64,000 bases of DNA from Oceanobacillus luteolus (GCF_023715655.1 NZ_JAMBON010000008.1:1-64000); one strand, 5' to 3'; numbered from the stretch's first letter, positions 39,786 through 49,342 are shown. The notes: generated by a model from the letters alone, not told the origin. A program made the numbers and translations.

Positions 39786-40796
39786 ATGACAACAAAAATA
39801 ATCTTTGGTTCAAATAAACTAGGTAACATTCGAAATGAACAGCTGCAAGCAACGCTCGTCAAGTTTAAATTAGGTACGCTGTTAAGTGCAAAGAAAACGG
39901 AACAAGGAGCAATGGGACAAACTATGTTCATCATTTCCACTAAAGGAGAGTTTGTATTTAAGGGGAATCCGCTATATAAAGGACAATTAGAAGAAGAAAA
40001 ATACTTTATCGAACAACTACGACAGAGAACCGAAGTACCCGTCCCAATTCCTTATCTTATTGATGATTCTACGGATATTTTTGGATGGAAGTATGCTTTG
40101 ATGCCACTACTAAAAGGGAAACATTTAACTGATTCTACGTTGCAACATACCATGAATACCAAAGATAAATGCAGTATTGCCCAATCCATTGCCGATGCAT
40201 TATTCGCTTTTCATCAATGGAAAGTGGAAGACTTCGGTGAACTTGACACCCATACATTAAAAATCACACCGTTTAAAACGGGTTATTATCAATGGCTCTT
40301 TGATAGAATTCTATTTTGGTTAGAGGATGCGAGGAAATATTCTAAAGTCACTCACGATGATTTACAATGGACAAAAAATCTGTTGGAAGATTCCAAGGAA
40401 GCTTTCCAACGTATTACCTCTCCAACGTTTGTAATGGGGGATTTTAAGCCGGGTAATTTCCTCGTTCAACAGAAAGAAAGCAGCTGGAGCATCAGCGGTG
40501 TTTTTGACTTTACCAATTCCTTTTTTGGAGATCCAGTTTCCGACTTGGTCAAAATGCTGACGTATTATCTTGATAACAATGAAAAAGTTGTAGCAAAACA
40601 TTTAGTTGATGCGTATTTTGATAAGCTGACTAATAAAGTGGATAGCATAACACGGTTGAAGGTGCATATGCTTCATCAAAAAGTTTTGGATTGGGGTAAT
40701 GCTAAAGCAACGAAGACAGTCACTTGGTATGATGAGCTTCCTTTTTATCATTGGGCTGGAGAGTATACGCAAGCGATGGAAGACCTATTCAGATAA
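39786..40796 (+). CDS. APH-fold phosphotransferase (aminoglycoside/choline kinase-like)
   Basis: A 336-residue protein of the APH/choline kinase fold. The Brenner-type motif reads VMGDFKPGNFLV: the catalytic Asp219 and Asn224 are present but the usual His before GD is Met217. The metal Asp241 lies in GVFDFTNSFFGDP. Function may be phosphorylation of a small molecule; resistance activity cannot be inferred. TTAGGAG precedes the ATG; a strong terminator follows. Confidence 0.75.
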   Translation: MTTKIIFGSNKLGNIRNEQLQATLVKFKLGTLLSAKKTEQGAMGQTMFIISTKGEFVFKGNPLYKGQLEEEKYFIEQLRQRTEVPVPIPYLIDDSTDIFGWKYALMPLLKGKHLTDSTLQHTMNTKDKCSIAQSIADALFAFHQWKVEDFGELDTHTLKITPFKTGYYQWLFDRILFWLEDARKYSKVTHDDLQWTKNLLEDSKEAFQRITSPTFVMGDFKPGNFLVQQKESSWSISGVFDFTNSFFGDPVSDLVKMLTYYLDNNEKVVAKHLVDAYFDKLTNKVDSITRLKVHMLHQKVLDWGNAKATKTVTWYDELPFYHWAGEYTQAMEDLFR

Positions 40797-40840
40797 CATC
40801 CGTTCCAACATTCTCGAAAGGCTATCCAGACCGTATTATT

Positions 40841-40880
40841 AAAGAAATGCGATTAACTTCAGGTTAATCGCATTTTCTTT
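40841..40880. terminator. Bidirectional terminator (APH gene / ABC permease)
   Basis: AAATGCGATTAAC arm and its complement with a 4-base loop, A-run and T-rich tails on both sides, between converging genes. Confidence 0.88.
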
Positions 40881-43464
40881 ATATATTCTCTTGTTTTAAT
40901 CCTTCGATAATATTTTCCTTTTTTATTTTCGCAATGGAGTAGAGCATCGCAGATCCTACAATCAAGAAAATGGCGATAATCACAAAGCCGATACTCATCC
41001 ACGGGAGACGAAATGCATATTCGAATGTATAATTCGTGGAACGATGAATGCCGTACATGATCAACATGCTGATAGGCAATCCATAGCCTAATGCTTTCAT
41101 TCCATAAAACATACTTTCATAACGGATCATTTTATTAAATCCTTTTGGTGTCATACCAACAGATCGAAGCATGGCAAACTCTCTAGTCCTTAAAGAAATA
41201 CTTGTTGTAATGGTATTAAAGATATTAGCAATGGAGATAAGCGAAATCAACGTAATAAATCCATAAGTGAATATAGACAAGAGCAAAATCATTTGTTCTT
41301 CACGCTGACGGCTTTGATAGACGTTATACACATGAACATTAGGTTCGTTTCTTTCTTCAATTGCTGCTTGTGTTGCTAAAGGATCCGAGCTATTCATATA
41401 TAGATAGGTGCTCACTCTCTCGTCAGATATGGAAAGCTGCTTCAGTGATGACTCAGGGATAATAAGATTAATCCCCCCAAGCATGACAGTATTAACACCC
41501 ACCGGAACCAGGTCAGTAAGGGCACCGATTTCTACACTAGTAAGAAATTCCGGCTCGTTTTGCTCTGACTCGATTTCACTATAAGACGGTAAATATACAT
41601 CAATTTTATTTCCTACTTCCGACTCAATCGACTTTGTTTCAATAATTTTACCTTTTGTTCCACCTTCATAGGAAATTTGTTCAATGACGATGGCAGTCAG
41701 TTGAGACGGGTCAGTAAATTTTTCAGTATCTACTCCGACTTCCTCCGCATAAGCTTGGAAATTTTCATCGTCCAAACTATATAAGGTGACATAATAAGGA
41801 TATTTCCCATCTTCCAAAGTCATGTCATATTCTTCTATTTGCATTTTCAATTCAGTTGGTAATTCATCCTTATCGATGAACGCATCAAGTAATACCTCAG
41901 AGACTAGAAATGATTCTGTGACATGGTCCATTGATGCAAAGCTTTTCAACTCATTTTTTTCCAACGTGTCACCGTATAGCTGAATATCGAACTGAATGTT
42001 ATCTTGAGACATCTCCAACGATTTTTTCAACCCATCCGTAAAGTATGAAACGGATAAAAATAGAACAATACTGATGACTAATGAAAATACAGTCGCTAAA
42101 TATCTCTTCTTATTGCGCTTCACATTCTTTAATCCAATTTCAGCTTCCAACCCAAATATTTTTCTTACAATTTTTGAAGTCTTCACAGTTCTCCCCGACA
42201 ATTTGATGTCTTGGGTTTGACGGATGGCATCTATCGCTGAAATCTTTGACGCCCTTTGTGCAGGTATATATGTGGAAATGAAGATCGTCAAAATAGAAAT
42301 AGCACATGCGACCAATATAGAAGCAGGGGTGACTACCAACTCCAGCTTTTCAGAAATTCCTAGTGCATTTTGAATAAATGTATTGATAAAAATAAAGGTG
42401 ACACCAATTCCCCCAAGGCCTGCTATAATTCCAATCGGTATACTAATTGCCCCAATTATCGTCCCTTCAAAAAAGACAGAGTTTCTTTTCTGCTTCTTTG
42501 TAGCTCCGACACTCGACAACATCCCTAAATGTCTAGAGCGTTCAGATACACTAATGGCAAATGCATTATAAATGAGAGCGACAGATCCAATAATGATGAC
42601 TGTCATAATTATACCGGCCAATGAGTATAACGTTTGGCGTAGATTATCATTAGCCGTAACTCCATAGTAACGAAGCAGATCAGAGTTAAAATTAACCGTT
42701 TCGATTCCCTGTTCCTTTGCCAGACTTTTTGCGTTTTCATAGATAGAACTATTGACGTCTTCTACAACTACATACGCATCGATGGAGCTTGTTTCACTCC
42801 ATAACTTTTCATCGACATAGCCAAGCACCGTATAACCTGGTGCCCACGGAACTTCCCAGGTTGGACGTTTCATTACCCCAACAATCACCATTTCTTTAGA
42901 TTCTTGGTTACGTAATTCTTCATGGAGAGTTTCTCCATCACGCTCAAGGAAGTGATGTTGTTTAAGCTTCATCCCTTCTAAATCCACACGTTCACCAATT
43001 TCAAGATGAAGTTCATCACCTATTTTATAATCTACCTTTGACTGACTTAACATCTCTTCAGAAACGACTATTTCATTAGGTTTATACGGTAGTCTTCCAT
43101 CTATAATCTCCACAGGGAATTGTTGCATCCCTGGGCCATTATAGCTTTGTATATAAATATATGGTTTATTGTCGTTGTTCGTCTCTTCAAAAAAAGCATA
43201 TCCATCACTTGAAATAACTAATTTCTTAGTTTCACTATGTTGCTCGATTGCCTCGATTTGATCTGGAGTGACATCACTATATTGAACATGCCACTCCCCA
43301 TTACTCGTAATATGTTGTCTAATCATTAAATCCAGGAAAGAAACACCAAGGGTTGCGACGGCAGTAATCATTGCTACAGAGATGATTACTCCAATAATGG
43401 TCACCAAGGTCCTGCGTTTATTCTCCTTTAAATGTCTAATCGTGACTTTATTGACGATGTTCAC
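40879..43464 (-). CDS. ABC transporter permease, two FtsX domains
   Basis: An 861-residue permease: N-terminal helix (about 20-45), a large extracytoplasmic domain (about 46-280), three helices, then a second unit with helix (about 458-478), extracytoplasmic domain (about 480-745) and three helices. This 2x(1+3) layout differs from the ten-helix BceB type. The start is GTG with GAGGTG upstream, overlapping the ATPase stop by 4 bases. With the ATPase, kinase and regulator it probably forms a cell-envelope or peptide response module (inference). Confidence 0.88.
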   Translation of the reverse strand: MNIVNKVTIRHLKENKRRTLVTIIGVIISVAMITAVATLGVSFLDLMIRQHITSNGEWHVQYSDVTPDQIEAIEQHSETKKLVISSDGYAFFEETNNDNKPYIYIQSYNGPGMQQFPVEIIDGRLPYKPNEIVVSEEMLSQSKVDYKIGDELHLEIGERVDLEGMKLKQHHFLERDGETLHEELRNQESKEMVIVGVMKRPTWEVPWAPGYTVLGYVDEKLWSETSSIDAYVVVEDVNSSIYENAKSLAKEQGIETVNFNSDLLRYYGVTANDNLRQTLYSLAGIIMTVIIIGSVALIYNAFAISVSERSRHLGMLSSVGATKKQKRNSVFFEGTIIGAISIPIGIIAGLGGIGVTFIFINTFIQNALGISEKLELVVTPASILVACAISILTIFISTYIPAQRASKISAIDAIRQTQDIKLSGRTVKTSKIVRKIFGLEAEIGLKNVKRNKKRYLATVFSLVISIVLFLSVSYFTDGLKKSLEMSQDNIQFDIQLYGDTLEKNELKSFASMDHVTESFLVSEVLLDAFIDKDELPTELKMQIEEYDMTLEDGKYPYYVTLYSLDDENFQAYAEEVGVDTEKFTDPSQLTAIVIEQISYEGGTKGKIIETKSIESEVGNKIDVYLPSYSEIESEQNEPEFLTSVEIGALTDLVPVGVNTVMLGGINLIIPESSLKQLSISDERVSTYLYMNSSDPLATQAAIEERNEPNVHVYNVYQSRQREEQMILLLSIFTYGFITLISLISIANIFNTITTSISLRTREFAMLRSVGMTPKGFNKMIRYESMFYGMKALGYGLPISMLIMYGIHRSTNYTFEYAFRLPWMSIGFVIIAIFLIVGSAMLYSIAKIKKENIIEGLKQENI

Positions 43465-44144
43465 GGACGGATCACCTCGTCTTTAGCAATCTTTCCATCT
43501 TCAATCGAGATGATACGGTCCGCTTGCAAGGCAATGCGTTCATCATGGGTAATGACAATGAGTGTTTGATTATATGTTTTATTAAACATTTTCAGCAATT
43601 CCATAATATCCTCGCTATTTTTGCTGTCCAAATTCCCTGTTGGTTCATCAGCCAGCATTAATGCGGGGTTACTAATCAAAGCTCGGCCAATCGATACACG
43701 TTGCTGCTGTCCACCTGAGAGCTGATTCGGCAAATGGGAGAGCCGTTTTTCTAATCCGAGGATGTCAACAATGTTATTAAACTGTTTGGTATCCACTCGC
43801 TGTTCATCCAAAAGCATTGGCAACTGCATATTTTCTTCCACTGTCAAAATCGGAATCAGATTATAAAACTGATAGATTAAACCAATTTGTCTTCTTCGGA
43901 AAATTGCCAGCTGTGTTTCGTTCAGGTCATATATATCCGTTCGGTCAATGAATACCTTGCCACTTGTCGGTTGGTCCACTCCACCGAGTAAATGGAGCAA
44001 CGTGGATTTCCCTGAACCGGAAGGACCGATAATACAGACAAATTCTCCCTTTTTAACTGTAAAGGAAACATCATCAAGCGCTCTTACTGCTGTTTCACCT
44101 TCGCCATACACCTTGGACAGATTCTTTACTTCTAATATATTCAT
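43461..44144 (-). CDS. ABC transporter ATP-binding protein (MacB/LolD type)
   Basis: A 227-residue ATPase with Walker [11 protein letters not shown], signature LSGGQQQRV, Walker [14 protein letters not shown] and the H-loop VITHDERIA, typical of partners of FtsX-type permeases. I chose ATG 44144 behind GGAGG. The promoter upstream carries three 11-bp direct repeats (44189-44221). It overlaps the permease gene. Confidence 0.93.
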   Translation of the reverse strand: MNILEVKNLSKVYGEGETAVRALDDVSFTVKKGEFVCIIGPSGSGKSTLLHLLGGVDQPTSGKVFIDRTDIYDLNETQLAIFRRRQIGLIYQFYNLIPILTVEENMQLPMLLDEQRVDTKQFNNIVDILGLEKRLSHLPNQLSGGQQQRVSIGRALISNPALMLADEPTGNLDSKNSEDIMELLKMFNKTYNQTLIVITHDERIALQADRIISIEDGKIAKDEVIRP

Positions 44145-44178
44145 AAAAATAACCTCCATTGATTAACTTCATGAGGTC

Positions 44179-44221
44179 AGTATACTTCGTCGGTATGACT
44201 TTAAAGTGACTCTTAAGTGAC
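44179..44221 (-). promoter_or_regulatory. ABC operon promoter with three 11-bp direct repeats
   Basis: Minus strand: GTCACTTAAGA, GTCACTTTAAA and GTCATACCGAC stand contiguously (44221 to 44189), each starting GTCA(C/T), with a -10 TATACT at 44179-44184 and no good -35. This is the usual pattern for an OmpR-family activator site; the regulator encoded at 45.3 kb is the obvious candidate. Confidence 0.65.
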
Positions 44222-44266
44222 AATTTATTCACTTTGAAAGAAAAAAAGAAACAGATGATGAATCGA

Positions 44267-45283
44267 TCAAATCACCTGCTTGTAAAATTTTATATGAAAA
44301 GTCGTTCCCTCGTCAGGATTACTTTTAACTTCCAAATCACCATTCTGGCTCGTAATGATGCTATGTGCCATAGCAAGTCCGATTCCTACACTTTCATCGC
44401 TGGCATTTTTTCCTTTATAAAATCGTTTAAAAATGTATGGAAGGTCTTCCCTAGGAATACCTGATCCATTATCCGAAATCTGAATTTCAGTGTATAACGG
44501 ATTCTCCAAAAAATGAATGCTAATCTTGCCGCCTTCAGGAGTATGCTCTACACAATTTTTCAGGATATTGACAAGCGCCTCCACCGTCCAGTTGAAGTCA
44601 CCTGTAAAAGTTGCCTGGTCTTCTCCTCGAATGGATAATTGTTGCATTTTAATATCCATTGGAATGTGCAGCGGCTCGACTGCGGTTTGAACTAGCAAAT
44701 CAACATAATGATTTTCCTGCTTGAAGGCGATGGTACCTGCATCAATCTTAGATAGCTTTAACAAAGAGGATACTAGCCATTCCATGCGTTTCAACTGTAC
44801 TTGCAGATTCCTTGTGAATTTTTCCCGCTGGTCATCTCCCAGTCCTTTATCACTTAATAATTCCACCATGACTGTCATGGAAGTGAGAGGAGTCTTTAGT
44901 TGGTGAGAGATATCTGATATGGCATCCGTTAGTTTTGCTTTATCTTCACGCAAAACGGTTCCATGCTCTGCAAGCATTTTCGTTACTTTATAGATTTGAC
45001 TCTTTAATATGCTCAATTCTCCTTCATAGTTATCCCGTACATCGAGATGATAATCACCACTGCCTATTCTTTGTAAATAATGGGATAGCTTTTCTATTTC
45101 CCGGTAACGCCATTTAGTGAAGACCATCATACAGATGATCAGTAAAGTGGCCAAACCAAGAATCATACCTGCTGCAGCATAGGAAATAAACAGCATCGTA
45201 GAAATAGTGAATAATACACTAATCAAAAGAAGTACAGTAAGCAGAATTTTAATTTCCCGATTTCTCAGCAACTCATTCACCAA
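44267..45283 (-). CDS. Sensor histidine kinase, short-loop (intramembrane-sensing-like)
   Basis: A 338-residue kinase with two N-terminal helices (about 12-33 and 37-56) joined by only a few residues, HAMP-like linker, H-box with His127 in SDISHQLKTPL, N-box ILKNCVEHT, and G-boxes DNGSGIP and GIGLAMAHSI. The start is TTG at 45283 or GTG at 45280 and overlaps the regulator gene. The minimal external loop suggests it senses through a membrane partner, probably the neighbouring permease (inference from BceS-like systems). Confidence 0.88.
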   Translation of the reverse strand: MVNELLRNREIKILLTVLLLISVLFTISTMLFISYAAAGMILGLATLLIICMMVFTKWRYREIEKLSHYLQRIGSGDYHLDVRDNYEGELSILKSQIYKVTKMLAEHGTVLREDKAKLTDAISDISHQLKTPLTSMTVMVELLSDKGLGDDQREKFTRNLQVQLKRMEWLVSSLLKLSKIDAGTIAFKQENHYVDLLVQTAVEPLHIPMDIKMQQLSIRGEDQATFTGDFNWTVEALVNILKNCVEHTPEGGKISIHFLENPLYTEIQISDNGSGIPREDLPYIFKRFYKGKNASDESVGIGLAMAHSIITSQNGDLEVKSNPDEGTTFHIKFYKQVI

Positions 45284-45956
45284 CCTTGTAGCCCATTCCG
45301 CGAATCGTTTGAATCAGCGTTGGATTCTGTGGGTCATCCTCTAACTTTTCCCTTAACCTTTTGATATAGACAGTTAGTGTATTGTCATTTACAAAATCCC
45401 CGCCAACATCCCAAATCCGATCTAAAAGCTGCGCCCGTGTAAGCACTTGTCCAATATGATTGGCAAAAATAAGGAAAAGCCGATATTCTAGAGCTGTCAA
45501 CAAGATTTCCTTGTTGTTTTTATACACTTTGCCTTCCGTAATATTAACTTTTATATTTTTAAGTTCAATTATATTTTTTTGTGGAGCACTGCGATGATAG
45601 CGACGATGTACAGATTTGATTCTAGAGATAAGTTCACGGATACGGAAAGGTTTGGTGATATAATCATCAGCTCCCATATCCAACCCCATGACTACATTGA
45701 CTTCATCATCATAAGCCGTTAAAAAGATGACAGGTTTATCTTCTTGTTCCTTCACTAACTTACATAAGTCATAGCCACTTCCATCTGGCAAGTTCAAGTC
45801 AAAGATGTATAAATCAATTTCTTTCATCTGTTGCTTAATTGTATTCCTCGCTTTAGAGGCATTGTAACAAACTACTGTCTCATAACCCTCTTGTTTTAAG
45901 GAATACTCCAATCCCGATGCAATCGTTCGATCGTCTTCCACCAATAGGATCTTCAT
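45273..45956 (-). CDS. OmpR-family response regulator
   Basis: A 227-residue regulator: receiver with acidic pair Asp8/Asp9, phospho-acceptor Asp53 in YIFDLNLPDG and Lys102 in YITKPF, then a winged-helix output domain (about 130-225) ending TIRGMGYKV. I chose ATG 45956 (MKILLVEDD) with AAGGTGA upstream. It overlaps the kinase gene by 11 bases. Probable target: the direct repeats upstream of the ABC ATPase gene. Confidence 0.93.
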   Translation of the reverse strand: MKILLVEDDRTIASGLEYSLKQEGYETVVCYNASKARNTIKQQMKEIDLYIFDLNLPDGSGYDLCKLVKEQEDKPVIFLTAYDDEVNVVMGLDMGADDYITKPFRIRELISRIKSVHRRYHRSAPQKNIIELKNIKVNITEGKVYKNNKEILLTALEYRLFLIFANHIGQVLTRAQLLDRIWDVGGDFVNDNTLTVYIKRLREKLEDDPQNPTLIQTIRGMGYKVGE

Positions 45957-46048
45957 CCGACTCACCTTACATTCGTTTTTCTTTTTATGTTACTGGAAGA
46001 ATATATCGTCGTCAAAATATAGACGATGAATATTTGCTATGTAGAGTC

Positions 46049-46095
46049 ATCATCATAAAAATACAGCAAGCAGTCCATAATAATGTTATGATGAT
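46049..46095. repeat. 10-bp inverted repeat in a divergent promoter region
   Basis: Arms ATCATCATAA (46049-46058) and TTATGATGAT (46086-46095) are perfectly complementary, 27 bases apart, between the response regulator gene and the divergent secreted-protein gene. Could be an operator or an RNA hairpin. Confidence 0.5.
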
Positions 46096-46117
46096 AGCTT
46101 AAAAAGGGCGTGTTGTT

Positions 46118-46867
46118 TTGACAACAAAAGTGTTTCTGTTAGTTACTGTTTCTTTCGCTTTATTCACATGTGGAAAAGTGGGGGCGACAGAAACTGCTGA
46201 AGTTAATAACATGTGGATAAATAGTTCACCTATTATAGAGAATGGTACGAAAGAGAAATATGAAATAATACCTGAAAAGTATGAGGATAAAAATGTAGTA
46301 ATAGAGTATCCCCAAATTACGGGAATTTCTGATAAAGAAAAGGAAGACGATATCAATCAGTTAGTCAAAAAAGAAGCAATAAAGCCTTATTTGGAAACCA
46401 TCATGCAATTAGAACCGGATCAACATTATGAAGCGGATGGTGATTATGAAATAAAGATGTTCAATGAAAATATTTTAAGTATCGCATATAAGAGTTACAA
46501 TAACATCACTCCATCTGCTCATCCGTTCAACCGCTTCTTTACAACGAATATTGACCTCCATACTGGAGAATTATTATTTTTACCCGACTTCGTTGAGAAT
46601 ATAGATGAAGCATTTATCCAGAAACTAAAAAACGCAACTTATATTGGAGATTTAGAAGATAAATACGTGGATCAAGTAAAAGAAATGGCGTTCAGCTCGT
46701 ATGAAAATGATCAGGTATTGATGGAAGCACTTGCTGATAGTGAAGACAGGAAACATGGTATTTTTATCTATGTAACTGAAGATTCACTAGGCATCAGTTT
46801 ACCGGTTCCACATGTAGCAGGGGACCACGTAGAATTAGAAATTCCTCTACACGAAATAGAGAATTAA
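46118..46867 (+). CDS. Secreted DUF4163/RsiV-like protein
   Basis: A 249-residue protein with an N-terminal signal peptide (cleavage likely near VGA-TET). The body (about 55-245) has the VVIEYPQITGISDKE start typical of DUF4163 and a DUF3298-like second half, as in PdaC and RsiV ectodomains. No membrane anchor or enzymatic domain remains. The start is TTG with AAAGGG upstream. It is divergent from the two-component system and could be part of the same envelope response (inference). Confidence 0.72.
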   Translation: MTTKVFLLVTVSFALFTCGKVGATETAEVNNMWINSSPIIENGTKEKYEIIPEKYEDKNVVIEYPQITGISDKEKEDDINQLVKKEAIKPYLETIMQLEPDQHYEADGDYEIKMFNENILSIAYKSYNNITPSAHPFNRFFTTNIDLHTGELLFLPDFVENIDEAFIQKLKNATYIGDLEDKYVDQVKEMAFSSYENDQVLMEALADSEDRKHGIFIYVTEDSLGISLPVPHVAGDHVELEIPLHEIEN

Positions 46868-46894
46868 CGATCATTCAGCACTTCAAGTGAAAGA

Positions 46895-46936
46895 TGCCAT
46901 TCCCACCTGAAGCGGAAATGGCACTTTTTAATTTTT
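46895..46936 (+). terminator. Terminator of the secreted-protein gene
   Basis: TGCCATT/AATGGCA stem with an inner CC/GG, then CTTTTTAATTTTT. It overlaps the 3' end of the converging hydrolase gene. Confidence 0.7.
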
Positions 46937-47737
46937 GATAAAATCTTCTAAAATCTGATTAAACTTCTCATGATGCTCCCAAAACATCATATGTCCACCT
47001 AACACTTCCAATTGTGTTTTTGGAGATAGCTCTTTTGTAAATCGGGCAGCTGTCTCTGCCCAATGCTCGGCTACAACAGTCAAGGTAGGAAGCTGTTCAC
47101 TTGCTTGTTTTGCTGCTTCTCTATAATCAGAGAACATACCTGATGCGAAAAGATTTCCAGCAATATAATATGGAGTATTCATTGACTGCTCTACTAAAAT
47201 GGTTAGTTCATCCTCACTTAATTCTCTCTGAATCATTACACCAGTAATATAAGCAGTAATAAATTCACGCTGTCCTTGTGGTGAACGGAGGGAATTATTA
47301 TAGATGCCAGCAATATCATCGAGTGCGCCTTCCACCCAGTCATCTACATGAACAGAAAGTGATTTTGGCGGCATATCAATTAATACCATCGATTTCAATC
47401 GTTCTGTACCATTTTGTTTAAAATATTCCCAGGCAGTTAAACATCCGAAAGACCAGCCGACAAGATTTACATCTTGAACATCCAATTCCTTTAGTACTTT
47501 AGCCAGATCTGTACCGTGAGTAACATAATCATTGCCATGAATAGTTTTTGTGGACTTTCCATGGCTTCTTGGATCAATAACAATCACTCGATTCGTTTTT
47601 GAAAAATAGGAGACTTGTTTCTCGAAAGATTCTGTTGTAAAAGTAAAACCAGGTATGAAAACGATGGGGTCACCTTTCCCAGTATCTTCAAAAAAAAGCT
47701 CAATTCCAGGGTCGACCTCGATATATTTTCCAGCCAA
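46928..47737 (-). CDS. Alpha/beta hydrolase
   Basis: A 269-residue alpha/beta-hydrolase fold protein with the oxyanion region FIPGFTF, nucleophile Ser96 in GWSFGC and a C-terminal His in LGGHMMFWE. Substrate unknown; could be an esterase or haloperoxidase-like enzyme. The start is TTG with AGGGAGGG upstream. Two 9-base direct repeats ATTTAGTTA lie just before it (47754 and 47767). Confidence 0.82.
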   Translation of the reverse strand: MAGKYIEVDPGIELFFEDTGKGDPIVFIPGFTFTTESFEKQVSYFSKTNRVIVIDPRSHGKSTKTIHGNDYVTHGTDLAKVLKELDVQDVNLVGWSFGCLTAWEYFKQNGTERLKSMVLIDMPPKSLSVHVDDWVEGALDDIAGIYNNSLRSPQGQREFITAYITGVMIQRELSEDELTILVEQSMNTPYYIAGNLFASGMFSDYREAAKQASEQLPTLTVVAEHWAETAARFTKELSPKTQLEVLGGHMMFWEHHEKFNQILEDFIKN

Positions 47738-47814
47738 AATAAACCCTCCCTTTATTTAGTTAGATAATTTAGTTAATTACATACTAGCATATCTGTTTAA
47801 AACTTTATATAAGA

Positions 47815-47866
47815 AAAATAAAAAACGACTCTAAACATCACCATACATGATGTTCAGAGTCGTTGA
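47815..47866 (-). terminator. Terminator of the SRP RNA gene
   Basis: Minus strand: about 17-bp stem (AACGACTCTGAACATCA with one G-U) and 7-base loop, followed by TTTTTTATTTTT. Confidence 0.9.
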
Positions 47867-47880
47867 TCATAAGCTATGTA

Positions 47881-48149
47881 ACCGTGCACCCAACGTCGAT
47901 ACGACGACCATATGCGCTTCTTAGCTTCATGGCTCGGCCTAGGCTTCCCTACGGCACACAAGAATGACCACTTACTGCTGCTTCCTTCCGGACCTGACAG
48001 GGTTCGTGGGTTCCTGTTGCGCAGGACCCGGGCGTCAACACCAATCCACTAAGGCTGACCATACAGTTGCCGTACCTTGGCTGGGAATTCGGCCTCGCTA
48101 TAGCGGATTGCGAGTACAGGGCACCGCTACCTCCCCGCTTAGCACGGTA
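47881..48149 (-). ncRNA. ffs: Signal recognition particle RNA (long Bacillus type)
   Basis: About 268 bases. The domain IV core GTCAGGTCCGGAAGGAAGC is exact, the 5' end CCGTGCTAAGCGGGGAGG and 3' end GGTGCACGG pair with each other, and the GGTGTTGACGCCCGGG region corresponds to the Alu-type part, all as in B. subtilis scRNA. Ends are inferred from this pairing and the promoter. It is next to tadA as expected, but is separated from dnaX by the accessory block. Confidence 0.95.
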
Positions 48150-48155
48150 TTTATC

Positions 48156-48184
48156 ATTATAACGGTTTTTGTGTCGCTTTGCAA
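48156..48184 (-). promoter_or_regulatory. SigA promoter of the SRP RNA gene
   Basis: Minus strand: TTGCAA, 17-base spacer, TATAAT; transcription would start about 7 bases downstream, at the observed RNA 5' end. Confidence 0.8.
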
Positions 48185-48226
48185 TGGAAAATAATTCATC
48201 TGCACTTAAAATGCTAGATAATCATT

Positions 48227-48688
<462 letters not shown>

Positions 48689-48811
48689 CTAACACACACA
48701 TTTCATAATTAGTTTGAAAAAAATGAGATTAGGAAATAATTAATTAGAAACATATTATTCTTAAACAATCTATCTATATACTAGGTATCTTACCACAAAG
48801 GAGAGGATGCT

Positions 48812-49342
48812 ATGAGGAATTTGGATGATACAGCAGTTCTATTTGTAGATTTGATTAATGATTTTAACTTCGTCGGAGGAGAGAAGTTACTAAGTAATAC
48901 AATGGAAATTTTACCTAATCTAATCAAATTAAAAAGCTTTGCCATAGAAAATGATTTACCTGTCATCTATGTTAATGATCATTATGGATTATGGCAAGCA
49001 GATTTCAATAAAATAATTGAGTACTGTACCAATGAAAACAGCAAAGAATTGATAGAGTCCATGAAACCAGATGATAGTGACTATTTCTTGATTAAACCAC
49101 AGCACTCTGCTTTTTTCCAGACTCCGCTGCAATCATTACTGACTGACCTCAATCGAAACACATTAATCATTGCGGGTATTGCCGGTGATATTTGTATTCT
49201 TTTCACCGCTAAAGATGCGTATATGTACCAAATGGATTTGTATATTCCTAAAAACTGTATGGCTTCTGAGGAAAAAGAAAATAATGATTATGCGCTATAC
49301 TTGATGCGTTCCGTAATGAAAGCAGATATTGACCCCATATAG
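48812..49342 (+). CDS. yaaI: Isochorismatase-family cysteine hydrolase (YaaI-like)
   Basis: A 176-residue cysteine hydrolase with the triad Asp13 (FVDLINDF), Lys95 (LIKPQHSAF) and Cys128 (AGDICILFTA). Substrate unknown. AAAGGAG precedes the ATG. It is divergent from tadA; B. subtilis yaaI has the same neighbour, which supports the name. A bidirectional terminator follows. Confidence 0.85.
   Translation: MRNLDDTAVLFVDLINDFNFVGGEKLLSNTMEILPNLIKLKSFAIENDLPVIYVNDHYGLWQADFNKIIEYCTNENSKELIESMKPDDSDYFLIKPQHSAFFQTPLQSLLTDLNRNTLIIAGIAGDICILFTAKDAYMYQMDLYIPKNCMASEEKENNDYALYLMRSVMKADIDPI

Noticed and set aside
33400-47880. Prophage or integrative element
   Set aside because: No integrase, recombinase, structural phage gene, or tRNA-associated attachment site was recognised.
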